Part shown: piece by piece, positions 49,001 to 61,345 of the stretch
Position numbering within the stretch: the stretch's first letter is position 1
Layout: every line of letters starts with the position of its first letter
Origin: Prinia subflava
Taxonomy: Eukaryota > Chordata > Aves > Passeriformes > Cisticolidae
Direction of reading: 5' to 3'
NCBI RefSeq assembly: GCF_021018805.1
Contig: NC_086250.1
Span: 63,747,322-63,811,321, forward strand
DNA length: 64,000 nt
Made by a program: the position numbers and the translations under genes
Notes under the pieces: model-generated
The model's input: only the letters and a program-made list of their open reading frames with translations
What the model was told of the DNA's origin: nothing
Database searches by the model: none

Positions 49001-52000
49001 GTCCTGGGAAGAAACATTTACCCCATTTTCTTGACTTTTGTGCCTTCTCTTGTCATGCAAACTGATGCTTGTAAAATCAGTATAGTTTTGGATGTATCTG
49101 TCTTCATGTTGTGAAGCAGTCTATAAAGCAGAGAGTTCTGGAGACACACATTTAGCAGAGACATTTTCAACCATGTAAATGTGGCAAAAACCTTGTCAGT
49201 AAACAGTGTATAGGCAGCTTTTCTGTCTTTTATAGCAAAGAAAAAGTACATTTAGAGGGAAAATAATGTTTTTCAGAAGCAGGAAAACCTCTAGAGAATA
49301 CATCAAGAGAGAAACTTCATGGAGTTTCTGTCTTCTCCATAAGAATTGTATACAAGGGTTACGTTGGTTTTGTAAGTCTGCCTGGTCTAATTAGAACTGT
49401 CTGTGTTAAGTTCACCAACAAAGATCTGTTATTTTTAAAACCCACATGCTTTTATTTTCTGCACTTATGCAGTTTTCTATTTCTCTGCTTTCAACTTCTT
49501 TTAAGAACAACGAGATCCAAATTCTACAAGGAAGAAGTAATAAATCTTTATAGAAGCAGATGTTGCATATATGTTGACTGCATGAATTATCAGGTACATG
49601 GCTCTTAAAGAGACTGGCGTGCTTGCCTACAAACATTATGTGACTTAATAAAAAGGTTTTTATATACTATCAGAAGTGTGTGTTTGCAGTAGGGCTGTGC
49701 TGCATTACAGCTAAACAGCCTGAATAAATCAGAGACCAAACTGGAGTTGGTACTAAATTCTAAGAGTCAGAACATCTGCACTAAAGACAATGTAAATACA
49801 AAGAGGGTGCTGCACTCACATCAAACAGTGTGGATTTGCTCATTGTGATTTACAAATTCTGTTAGGATTGTGAGGTCAAATTCTAGGCAGTACTTAATTG
49901 ATACTACTGACTTCAGAGAGGTCCTGCCTTGCTGTTACCATCACCATGTGCTTCTTACTTAGAAAATATATTATTATATATGCATAATTTCTTATATTTT
50001 CTGTTTCAAAATCCTTCTGTAAAGCTATAGCTAAAGGTTTCCTATGAAACAAACAATGTATCAGGAAGAAGAATGTAATAGAGTATATTGAAATGCTAAG
50101 TTCACTCATGCTGGAATCACTTAACCATGAGAAAGGGTTATATAAATCTATATCCTATAGAGTGCATTTGGAAAACATTTCAGGTTCCTGAAGCTGAGCT
50201 CTTCATGTGAAAAAGGAAGGGTAAACCAACATTTTCTGACAACAGGACCACTCCGAGATTCCTCCACCAAAATCCTCACATTGGAAGTACCTGATACTGA
50301 AGATTACAGGAGAATGTTTTCTTGAGGTCTATTTACAAAGTGCTTCAGATGTTAATCATTCTTTCATAGCACTATTTCAGATTTAAAAGAGATTTATTGC
50401 TAGCATTTGCTGGGTGACTATCAGAGAAGAACAATTCACTGCAGAAAGCAGAGAGATTATGTAAAAACCTAAGGGCAGTTTGAGAAGAGTTTCATCTGCC
50501 CAGGAATCAACTTGAGCATCCAGAAGCTGGATGCTTATGACTGAGCTAGGTATTATGTGTGTATTAAATGGTCAATGGAGAGAAAAAAGGTAACTTTAAA
50601 AAGGGAATTCTTCTGACCTGACACATTTGAATTATAAGACACTTCCCTCTACAGACTACAAAGAGACACTACTGTAACTTAGACTTAATGTGTTCAGCTG
50701 TAGGCATTCACAGATGAGATGAGTTTCTCTTATTTAGAGTGGAAGGTTAGGTTACTGATTTATGGAACTTAGGTGTCACTTTTTTTCTCCTTTCTTCTCC
50801 CCCTCGCTCATTCACACATTCACAAACCCTTCAGAGTTTTGAATCAGAATGTGAGGAGAGCTCCTGAGATCTTTGTAACTGCTTCCATAGCCTTAGCCTA
50901 GGAAACAGCTTTTTAAATACATTTATCTAACTATTTTGCAGGTGTTCACAAATGTTTGAAATACCCAACTCATATGAGGTAAAGGGGAAATTGTAATACT
51001 GAAGATGTGCAGGCACTCCGAAAGTGATGATGTACCTCATGGATCCTGTGAGAGCTGGGAGACAGATACTGAAAATGCTTATTTTAGAGACTACATCATT
51101 TTGGTGAAACACAGAATTAAATTCAATACTTCTAAATACAGCTTTGCCATTGCCCTCGAGTGGGACTGGATAAGTAATCTCTATTGTCCCATCACCACAG
51201 TAGGGAAATTAAAATATTACTATTGGATTTTTTTCTTTGCAAAGCTGATTTGGGAATTTTCTAATTCTTACAATATATTTGAACATGAACTGTTATATAA
51301 CACTATTGAATAGCACCTAGATATAAATTAAACTGTGGCTCATAGTTCAGCTGAGAAAAGGATTTCTTAGTTTTTCTTCTCTTTATAAAATTGTTGCCTT
51401 TTTTCATGCTTGTTCTTGGAATTAAGGCTTTGAAGTACTAGCTTGCATAGGATTTATTAACATGTTTAATGATGGATATTTGATAGCCTTTTTTTTTTCA
51501 TAGTTAATAGGGCATCTAAAGTGTTTAAATTTAGGAATATTCAAAGGCTCTGCCTATGGGGAATGTGTAATTATGTGCAAAGAGGCTTTAAAGAAAGGCT
51601 CACAATGCAAAAGAAAAAATATTTTTGTACTACTAAACTTTCCCAAGTAGAGGAGACCAATATTTGTGTTACCTCATTTCAAAGTTACTACAAGTTTTCC
51701 TGAGAAGCTTGGCATATGCCTAATCATTACTGTAAAACTGCAAGGAAATCAGCCATTCCAATTTGCTTAGATAAAGTTTCTTTGAACTGCCTTCCAACAC
51801 TGGGCTCCATTCATGGCACGTTTCATTCTAACAGTGTTTCCACTGTCTGCTGTCGAGGGGCAGTTTGCATAAGTTTTATGAAGCACAGCATATGGAACTC
51901 CACATGCTATTTGTTACAACCAGTGCATAAATTATGTGCACTTTAGCAAAGACCTTTATCCACAGTGATAAAAGGAGGTGTGTGTTTTCAACAAGATGAT

Positions 52001-55000
52001 ATTTCCAACCAGGGCAATTTACTCCTGATTTTTTATCAATATTAATGATGTTTTAAGATAGTTTCTGAAGCTTTTGTATAGGTATACTTTGCAGTTCAAG
52101 AGCTTTTTTATTCTTATAATATTCATATTCAAAAATTGGAAAAGTTAAGCAATCTACTACTTAAAATCCCAAATGGATTACTGCAGGTGTCGAGCTCGAG
52201 CAGGCACAAAACAGAACCCCCAAAAATCCAAACCAAACCAAAATAAATCCAAAACTCAAGCAAACACACAACATCAAAAAACTGAAGTATGTTTTTCATT
52301 CCTGGAAGAGAAAAAAGTTTTGTTGTCAAAATTAATGGAAACTGAATGACAGTCAAGATTTAGAATTATAGCTGGATCAATTGCTTCATCAGGTGGAAAT
52401 ATTTATATCTGTCTCTCCTTCATAAGGAAGTAGCTCTAAGTTGTAAAATTAAATGAGCTTTTTAATATTAGACAGCATTTATTGTGTGCAAATTAAGCCA
52501 TATATTTTTTCAACCAGATACATTTTATAGAGAATATTGCATACCTATTTATATGCTAGCTCCCAACAATAAAGTATGTAACATTTATGGCTGTTCAATT
52601 AAAAAAAAGGCAAAAAACAAGATACACATGCATATAAATATGCTTTTATTCATGTTTCATATTGTAATTGTTTTTCATTTCTAATTTGGAAAAAATAGCA
52701 AAATTGCAGAACCCAAATTGTGAAATGCATCTTTCCTGGTTCTGAACAGAATCCAGTCTGTTGAAGAAGTTCCTGTGGTAATGAGAGATTGTTTCAGTAC
52801 AGGATGAGATAACTTAGAATTCCCTTCTATCAACTATGAGTAGAAGCAAAGGTACTCTTTTTGATTGAGAAATATCAGAAAAAATTATTAAGCAATGAGA
52901 TTTAAAAAAAGACCTGCAAAACCAAGGAGATTTTGCAATGGTCTGCATTCAGCAATTTCTAGAAACCCCAGATAAATATAAACTAATGTTGTGAAATAGG
53001 ATTTTAAAAATAACCCATTTTTGTTCTACCTTCTTACAATGTATGGAACCACTTACTGTGAAAGGATTGCAATAGGAAGCACTGAGCTTCAACCAAGTGT
53101 TCTCCATTAATGCTTTTTGAACCTGTGCTTCCTTCCAGGTACCATATTGAACATGAGTTGTAGACTGGACCCAGTTTTCTCCTCTGCCAAGTCCAGCCTT
53201 TGGGAACCAGCCATGACCCAATTGCTGAGAAATTACTTTTAATGATTGAGCCATATTTTTCTCAGACTTAAAGCTGAAATCACTTCTGAAATCATCATCA
53301 CCTTTGTTACTGTGTGGTTAGTCCTTATGGTTTTGCTTTGCTTATACAAGTTAAGCCAAAGTTGAACCCAAGCAGCTAATATTATTGTAAACTGGGGATA
53401 GCTTGAACTGTAGGACATTAAAAATAAGGACACATGGCTTTTAGAAACACTGAATGCTTTATTATTCATTCTCTTATTTAATATTTTAGTAAAGATTTTA
53501 AGCTGACTCAGATTTAGGATTTCTTACAGATATCAGATTGCAGGCACAGTGTAAAGCAAAACAATTATTAGGTGTTATCCATTAAGATGAACTCAAATAG
53601 AAACTGTTAACAATCTGTAACACCAGGGTAACTGTGGACTTTTCTCTAGGCCATAAAAGACCCTCAAAGTTACCCTAAATCTTCGTTCACTTTTAGTGTG
53701 ATAGATTACACATGTGATGGTTTATTTTACCAGCAAAATCTGCATGTAAGCTGAATGCTTGGACTGCAAGATGGAAAAATAAACAACTGCAATTAAGGGA
53801 TCAAGCATTCCAATATTGCTCCTATTATGTCATGTGATTTTATTTTTCTAAAAGCACTTCAGAGAAATATACTGCCAATTTAGGACCTTTAATCTCTTCT
53901 TAGGTGATCAGTGATATGTGGATATTCTATTCAGAAAAAAACAGCATTAACATGTTGACTATAGAAAACATTTTTTGCAAAATCTCTCATGAGTAATTTG
54001 AAATTTTTAAACAAAATTTTAGCTATGGAAATCATCTACCTACTTAAATTATAAATTAATTATTTCTAATAATAATTTTATATATTATTTCATTCTCATA
54101 ATATTTTTCTTCTTCTGAAGGGTTATTATACACATTGAATTTTAGCCTAAAAGAGTCATTACAAGTAAAAATAGGTATATTTTTTAAGTTTTTATAAGTT
54201 TGGAAAGCACCCATGAAATTAGGTGCTATAGAGCTAACACTCTTTTTCAATTTATACTGCATTATGCACTGATTATGAAATTTGTGCAGTTGATTGCTAT
54301 TTTCAATATTAAAAAGGTCTAATTGAATATATTACAAAAGAGTATTGCACAATGTTATTGCAAAGAAGTCTATAAAACGTGCTTCCAAGTGTTTGATTTG
54401 TAAATCAAACTCTAATTCTGAGTGCAGGAAGGTTAACTACACAAAGTCTGTAGTTCTGGAGCAACTGGAACATATCTGTGATATACTCAAATACACATAT
54501 TTTCACCAGTTATTAACACTACTCTCTTAGGCACTTCATTTTTTGAAGTACTTTGTGAGGATTAACTTCTAGAATGTTACGTATTCAGAAATGTACTCTA
54601 TTTATGTTGGTTTGTTTTAAAAATTTGCATTTCAAAAAATCTTTTTTTTCCCCCCAAAAATCCTTCCAGGTGGTGTAAGATTTCTGACTTCAGAAGGGAT
54701 TTGATTTTATTAATTTTATTATCATTACCAAAAAACACTGAAATATCAAGTTTTAGTTGGAAAAAGAAAATTGGCGTTTTAAAACAAATTTAGTTGTTTA
54801 ATCTAATTAACCCACTAAGATGCAGGATTACCTAAACACTAAGGAATAAAAAAATTAATCTTAAGTAAAAAAAAAAAGAAAAAAATTACTATTTTTCTGT
54901 AACATGGCTATCTACTTGGCAAGGCAATATTATGTGTATTTTCCTATAGGTACAGTATCTTTAATCACCACAGAGACTGTATGAAGAAATTGTACATCTT

Positions 55001-55308
55001 CAACAGAAGGCTTTTACTATCTCCACGCCCAAAATATCTGTCAAGAAAAAGCTATATATTGATTTTGAGGGAATAGTGCCACCTGCTGAGCCAGTATCTT
55101 CCATTGCTGTGGAGTTCCCTAAATACAGATATAATCCAATGTAGTGAACTTGAGAAATCTGCCACTCTTAATCTTTGAATATTATTCTTATGTTTATAAC
55201 TAGTTGGGTTGTGTGGTTTTTTGTGGCTTTTTTTTTTTTTTTTTTTTTTGTTTTGTTTTGTTTTTTGTTTTTTGTTTTTGGTTTTTTTTGTGTTTTTTTT
55301 TTTTTTTG

Positions 55309-55339
<31 letters not shown>

Positions 55340-56673
55340 TGTTTAATTTATTCTACTAGTACTTAAATTAAAGGCTCAGCTGCTTGGATGTAGCCCATAC
55401 CTACTAAAGAACTTGTGCTCTCTAGCAGGGGAAGCTCAGAGCCTCTGTGATATCACAAAGTGCTGGTGGAATATAAATAATGACTAATGTGGGTCCAGGC
55501 TCTTATCTACAGAAGGAAGTCCACTCTTTCCAGTTCAATTATACTGGCAAAAAAAAAGTTTTTTGCAAGTAACTAAACCAGGGAAATTAGTTTAGCTTAA
55601 CTTAAAGTAAAATGCATTCTATGCATAGCAATGATATTTAAGTCAGTGTAATATTTTAAGTTACTTTTTTACTAGGCTCTCAAGAGAAAGCAGATGATCC
55701 AAGTAAAACAGAAATACAGAAGGTTTGTCTCATTCGAGAATATTTTATTTCACAGCCTTAATTATGTGTCTTGATGGGATAAAATACCCTATAAGTTCAG
55801 TTAGGAAGCCCATAGATCAATAAAAATGCATTCAAAGTAAATGGACTAGAAAATAAACATTTTTCCTAAAACAGACATTTTTATAGAAACAATTAAGGCA
55901 AGACATGTGATGGCAAAGATAATCAGTCTATTATTCAGTTATCCCATCCATTTAGGAGAAAGACAAAAGCCCAATGTGAAATGCAGCTGTGTGGTTTACA
56001 TCCTTAAAAAAATGTTGAGGCATCAGTAGTTAAAAGTTGCATTTTGAATTTACACAAGAACGAGATTTGAAAATATCTCCTCAAATTTTGTGGATTGAAT
56101 TTCTTCTCCAAAATCATCATAATAACTCTTAATAGAAAATTTTGTAAAACTTTTTCTTTAAACATTTAGTAACAAATCTTGTAGAGAAACATACTTGAAT
56201 GTTCTAATTTTTCAATCTGCTCATATCTCTAAGTTTCTGTTCTGTATGGTCTCTTTCCATTAGTCTTTCTACTGCATTTGCAGGAGAAATAACAGAATAA
56301 CTTATGAATTTAAGACATATCATTGCAGGAAATCCTGAGATTATTGAGTCAAAGAGTTCTAGATCTCTATTCAATCACAGTTCTGATATTTTGTTGATGC
56401 ATCTATAAATGTGTTTACAATTAAAATACAATCTGTGATTTATGACTGTGACATTTGAGTTATATTTTTTTCTCTGCAGTTAATAAAAGAGGAGAAAAAC
56501 TAGTGAGGAATTATTTTTCAAAAATTTCAACCTCTGCCTCTCAAAAAAAGACAAAGGAGCACTACAACTGTTGCAGGGAACTGACTGGCAAATGAATTAT
56601 AAAACAATAAATCCCAGGAAATTCAGTACAGAAGAATTGGAAAGCAGCCGTTATGTGATGATCTTTACCCAAT
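46081..56673. other. Long repeat-poor AT-rich stretch
   Basis: About 10.6 kb with no confident mobile element and no supported gene. Minor items: a TA/TG palindromic patch at 46580-46602; GAT repeats near 47065-47085; a possible very old amniote repeat relic at 48020-48070; a cluster of CTGCAG, GAGCTC and CTCGAG words at 52182-52202 followed by an A- and C-rich patch. There is also a T-run/(TTTTG)n tract at 55228-55343. All open frames here are about 100 codons or fewer and featureless. Confidence 0.5.
55228..55343. repeat. T-rich (TTTTG)n composite microsatellite
   Basis: A 22-base T run followed by TTTTG and longer T blocks separated by single G residues, ending with several perfect TTTTG units. 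It resembles the right half of the tract at 35871-36007 and the shorter one at 59422-59468, all with T on the plus strand. Confidence 0.93.
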
Positions 56674-56805
56674 CAATACATCTTCTCCTCTCCCTAATAT
56701 AAATGTAGATATTTATATATATACACATGCATATATATATATAGGTGTGTATATATATATACACACACACACACCCCAATATACATCTTCTCTACCTAAT
56801 ATAAA
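56674..56805. repeat. TA/CA microsatellite bracketed by a direct duplication
   Basis: The core (about 56710-56775) is a mix of TATATA, ACACA and GTGTGT words that are partly self-complementary and end in (AC)n. On each side is a related 29-30 base sequence in the same orientation: 56674-56703 begins CAATACATCTTCTCC and ends CCTAATATAAA; 56777-56805 begins CAATATACATCTTCT and also ends CCTAATATAAA. The second has small indels relative to the first. Confidence 0.9.
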
Positions 56806-59421
56806 AGATCATGTAGGAAAAAGTAAGAAATTACTGCAGATCTACGAGTCACAATTGTGCAATTTCTATCAAGTACGAATCTGTCTCACATGACCATTTT
56901 TCAAGGCATGAAATGAGCTATATTTTTTAATCCACTAGCAAAGAGGAAATTTAGAAGGACAGAAATTTCTTTCCTTTTGCCATGCTCTCTTAACTCCCAC
57001 TGATGAGCTATTTCACTTCCTGCCAGAGAAGTGCTCCTTCTCAGACCCATGGCATGTCCCAGTTCCTACTGAAGCCACGTGGATTTGATGGGAGTTAGGT
57101 CACGTTCTTAAAACGGGTTCTGAGCAGGCAGCAAAGAGCACAGATCAGCATTTATGAACCAGTTTCTCTGCAGTCTGGCACGTCTGAGGTAACACATCTC
57201 CCACCGCCTTCCCTCAGTCCAAGGGCAAGTTGGCCATCTGCCTGTAGAGGAGAAAGCTTTGATATGCATGAGCCACTCAGCTTTTACTCAGCTTGGAAGC
57301 AGCCTGCACATCAGTGTGAAATGCTCTTAGAAAACCCACCATGACAGTTTTATGAATGGAGTCCATTGTAAATTTCAACTTTGAAATGGAATTTATGGGC
57401 TATGCTTAATGCACGAAAAGGGAGTCAGCTGGGGCAGGTATCTTGGAAATCTCTGTGGGTCATGAATAGTGAGCTCCAAAGTGAGCCAACTTTTGCTTTG
57501 CACTTCAGAGAATGATTTTTTTTTTTCATTTGAAGAGATTTGTTCTCCTTCATAGTGCTGATGAAATAAAGTAAGGAGAAAAATAAAATAGAAGAATAAA
57601 AGAGAACAAAAAACCTAAAAACTAGAAGTCAAAAGAAAGATATTCCTGCATCAAACTATGCACAAGAAATTAAAGCAGCAACAATAAAAATCGGTAAAAT
57701 ATACTTCTTTACTTATAGAGTAATTTTAATTTTCCAGGAAACTTAAAGAGCTAGAACTTTATATTGAACTATACATGATACTACCATGCAACAGGTATTA
57801 CTTTGTCCTGACTGTGAAAAAGAACCTAGGAATGAAGGTTTCCTGTGGTCATGGTTCAGATGGAGATTTGAAGACTCTGACACATTTTGTGAATGGGTTT
57901 TCCTTTGAACTTTAAATCTTATTATCATCATCCAACAAAAATTTATTTCTAGAAACAACTGATTGATTGGTAATGGCATCTTGAAGATTTTTCTACCTGA
58001 ATTACTACTCCTCTGTCTACTTTAGTTGTCTGATCCAAGAGCTTTCATCATTTAACCACACATTTTTCAACTGAGTTTCCACACTTTGTTAACTCTTCTT
58101 TCTTTCAACCCTAAACCCCTCCATACTTTTCAATTTTCTTTGCATTTCTCTCCAACTGGCCAAATGATCCCCTTCCTCCACTCAGACACTGTCACCCCAA
58201 ACAGTCAAACCCTTGTTTAATTGGTTATTCCAGTACATTCTTTCTGTGTAGGCTTTTTGCCTTTTTTTGCTGTTATGACTTGTATTTTAGATTTTGCACA
58301 CTCACTAGCAGAGACGAGCTAAGAAAGGTGGTTTGGCACAGTCAGAAGAATTAGTTTTGATTAGTAGCTCTGCCTTACAGATTTTCTTTTATACAGTCCT
58401 TGATCTAAGCCTTTGATATGATTTCTTCTGTGTTTATAGTGAAATGGTGGCTCAACTAGACAGTCCACTGCATACCTACAAGAGTCAATAATATTTCTTA
58501 CATCATAACCTTTCAATTCTCCAAGCTAATAGCTTGCATCTTTGCTTTTCATTCAGCTGCACATTGCCTTGATAACTTCTTGTACTTCACTATAAATATA
58601 GAGCCAGGTTGTCTTTCTACAGATGTCCTCTCACTTATCTTCAACTTTTATAGAGAATTGCTCAAGTCTGAAACTCTAATAACACTCTTGGAACCAGTAG
58701 TGTGAAGAAAATAGGGAAAAGTGTTTATTAAAAGTGTAAATTATTTCACATAGAAAAACAAATTGTTGAAAAGAAACTAATTTTATCAACTGCATTAAAA
58801 AACTGTCATCTTTTAATTTGTTTTTCATCAAACTATATATTAAAAAAAATATCAGAAACAAAGATAATTTCTTTCCATGTCATAGGTAAGGAGCATGCCT
58901 TATCTATTCCCCTGCTGGTGGCTGGAAGGAATTCGTAACACTGAAGTGTGATACAACATAAAATATTGGTTATTGTACCTACTTCTTTTTTTTTTTTTTT
59001 TCATCAACAATAAAGGGATGGAAGCTGACTGGGCCAAGAATGGTCAGCACCAGACCCAAAATGAATATACATCTCATTGTCTGCTGGTATGAGATTCTGG
59101 AATGGTTTCAGGATCTGGCTGTATGGTAACTAAATATGCCACTTTGTAAATTAAATGAGCAATTTATTTCTGCAAATAAGACCAAAAAAACTAGTGAAGT
59201 TAAATCACTGCTGAGTTTGAATCCTTTTGTCAAAACACAAACATGATTTGATTGAAACATTTGCATCAGCCAGGGTTTTTTGGTGAGTTAAGTGTAGGAT
59301 TTCTTTCATTATTAACCCTTCATAACACTGGAAAAAAACCTGAGAAATTCAGAACAATTTTTCAGAATATATGAGAAACATAGTTATGACCACTGATTTC
59401 TTTTCCTAAATGTATATTAGT

Positions 59422-59468
59422 TGGGTTTTGTTTTTTGTTTTGTTTTGCTTTGTTTTGTTTTGTTTTTG
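59422..59468. repeat. (TTTTG)n microsatellite
   Basis: Imperfect TTTTG units with one TTTTGC variant. Confidence 0.88.
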
Positions 59469-61305
59469 TAATCCCAAACATCTGAAATGGTAAATTCCTT
59501 GTATAAATTTTAAGATTACCAATCTCTCAACAGGCCAATGTCACTTGTTGAAAAGTGAATCAAGATGAGTTGCACTCTGATCTTCCAGTCAAGTATGATT
59601 CACACAAAGAATGCTATTTTATAGGATAAGAAACATTGTAATAAAAATATAGGAAACATTATTGACGACTGAACTTCTAGAATTGTTTTTCATCTGCAAA
59701 GACCAAGGTCTGAAATTCAGTCTAATGACAAGCTTTATTAGTTATAGCTGCTCTTTATTTCCTATATATTTCCTGTCCTAGTAAAGAGGTATTCAGACAA
59801 ATGACATGCTGCCTGACCCCTGTGTGAAGCTTTAGCCAATAAATTCATGCTCATGTCTTTTATTTAAGATAAATTCCTGTCTCTCTTTAAAGCCATGACA
59901 GTACAGGTAAGCATAACCTGTAAATGACTGAGGGAGTAAAAATAGGGTGATGAGTTTCAGTTTTAGGGATTGTCATCAAAGGTTGAAAGAGACTGTGAAA
60001 AAAGATTTTGAATATGAAGTAAGTTAAGGTAAGCTTCTCACTGGAAAGCACTTGGTCAGTTAATTTATCAGTATTTTTGGATTTACCTGGCCACAGGACA
60101 AGCTTGGACACACTTGAAAGGAATAAAAATAATCTTGTCCAGCAATTCCTTTAGCCTGAGAACTGAAAGTATTCTTGTGATGTTTGTAGCCAGAACACAG
60201 CTAGATACAAATGAAACTTAAAATGGTCTGGTTCAATCAAACACACAGTGCAGCTTCTGGAGGGAAGACTGTGATTTTCATGGCTCCAGCGCCGGCCGTA
60301 TCTTCGACTTGAATTGGACTCAAAAGGAGAATGGTGCTTGATAAGATAACCCATGATTAATAAGGCATTCAAGTGTGTGAAAATATTCCTAAATTCCTGT
60401 GTACCACCGTCCCATCAGATTGGCTCCACCCTCTAAAAGCATTTGGTGCAACAAGGGAAAAAGGTCAATTAAACTAGACCAGTCTTTCTTCTCTTCCAAA
60501 AGTTTTTTGAAATGGAAAATAATTTGCTTTAACATTTATAAAGTCATTATAGTCAGGAAATCATTACCAAAAAAAAGTAAATTATTATAGTATTAATATA
60601 GCTTTATCTACTGAAATTATGTTAGCTTTTCATTTTCCTACTTTGTAATAGTGTATTCTTTTCAACCTTACTCTGATTCTGGCATCATTTGGAATTTCAA
60701 TTACTCCTTTTACTTTAATCATCTGGAATATAATGAGATTCCAGTCACATGCTGCCTTATTATACTGGAAGTGGTCATGTATTTCTTGATTGCTGTAAGT
60801 GATGAGACCGCACACAAAGTGAAAGCAGACTAAAGACAAATTACAGAAAAAAACCCACAGCTCTTTCCCTTCTGCTTATCATGTGGTTTGGACTGAAGAG
60901 AGCACAGTGTGACTCTGTCTCATAAATAAGCCTATCCTTAGCTGGCAAATTCTGTAGCTCTGGATATGAATAGACTGGTGGCAGCAATCTGGTTTCAAAT
61001 AACTCCATTCAGATCCTTAGACAAGTGTGTGTGCCTTGGATTTTTGAGCTGGGAATCTTAAACCTTCTCTATAGATTTCCAGCACTTTCTGGTTTTGGCC
61101 AGCGTGGAAACAGCCTCTGAGAATTTAACTTACAGATGTGTTCATTAATCAGCTCAGCCACCAGCATCTAAAGATCTGTAAACTCTGCAGAATTATGGCA
61201 TCCCTAAAGTTTTCTTTCCCTGCCCCTGCAAAAGTAATATTTATAAAAGCAGCACCTGTCATTTGCAATGTAAACCATTAGTTAACCAAAAGGACGGCTA
61301 AATTC

Positions 61306-61345
61306 TCCACTATTATTAAATACTATCCACTATTATTAAATGCTA
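61306..61345 (+). repeat. 20-bp tandem duplication, two copies
   Basis: Units 61306-61325 and 61326-61345 both begin TCCACTATTATTAAAT and end CTA, differing only at the seventeenth base (A versus G). A recent slippage event is the likely cause. Confidence 0.95.

Noticed and set aside
52182..52202. Cloning-vector contamination
   Set aside because: Only about 21 bases look polylinker-like and both flanks are ordinary AT-rich genomic DNA.
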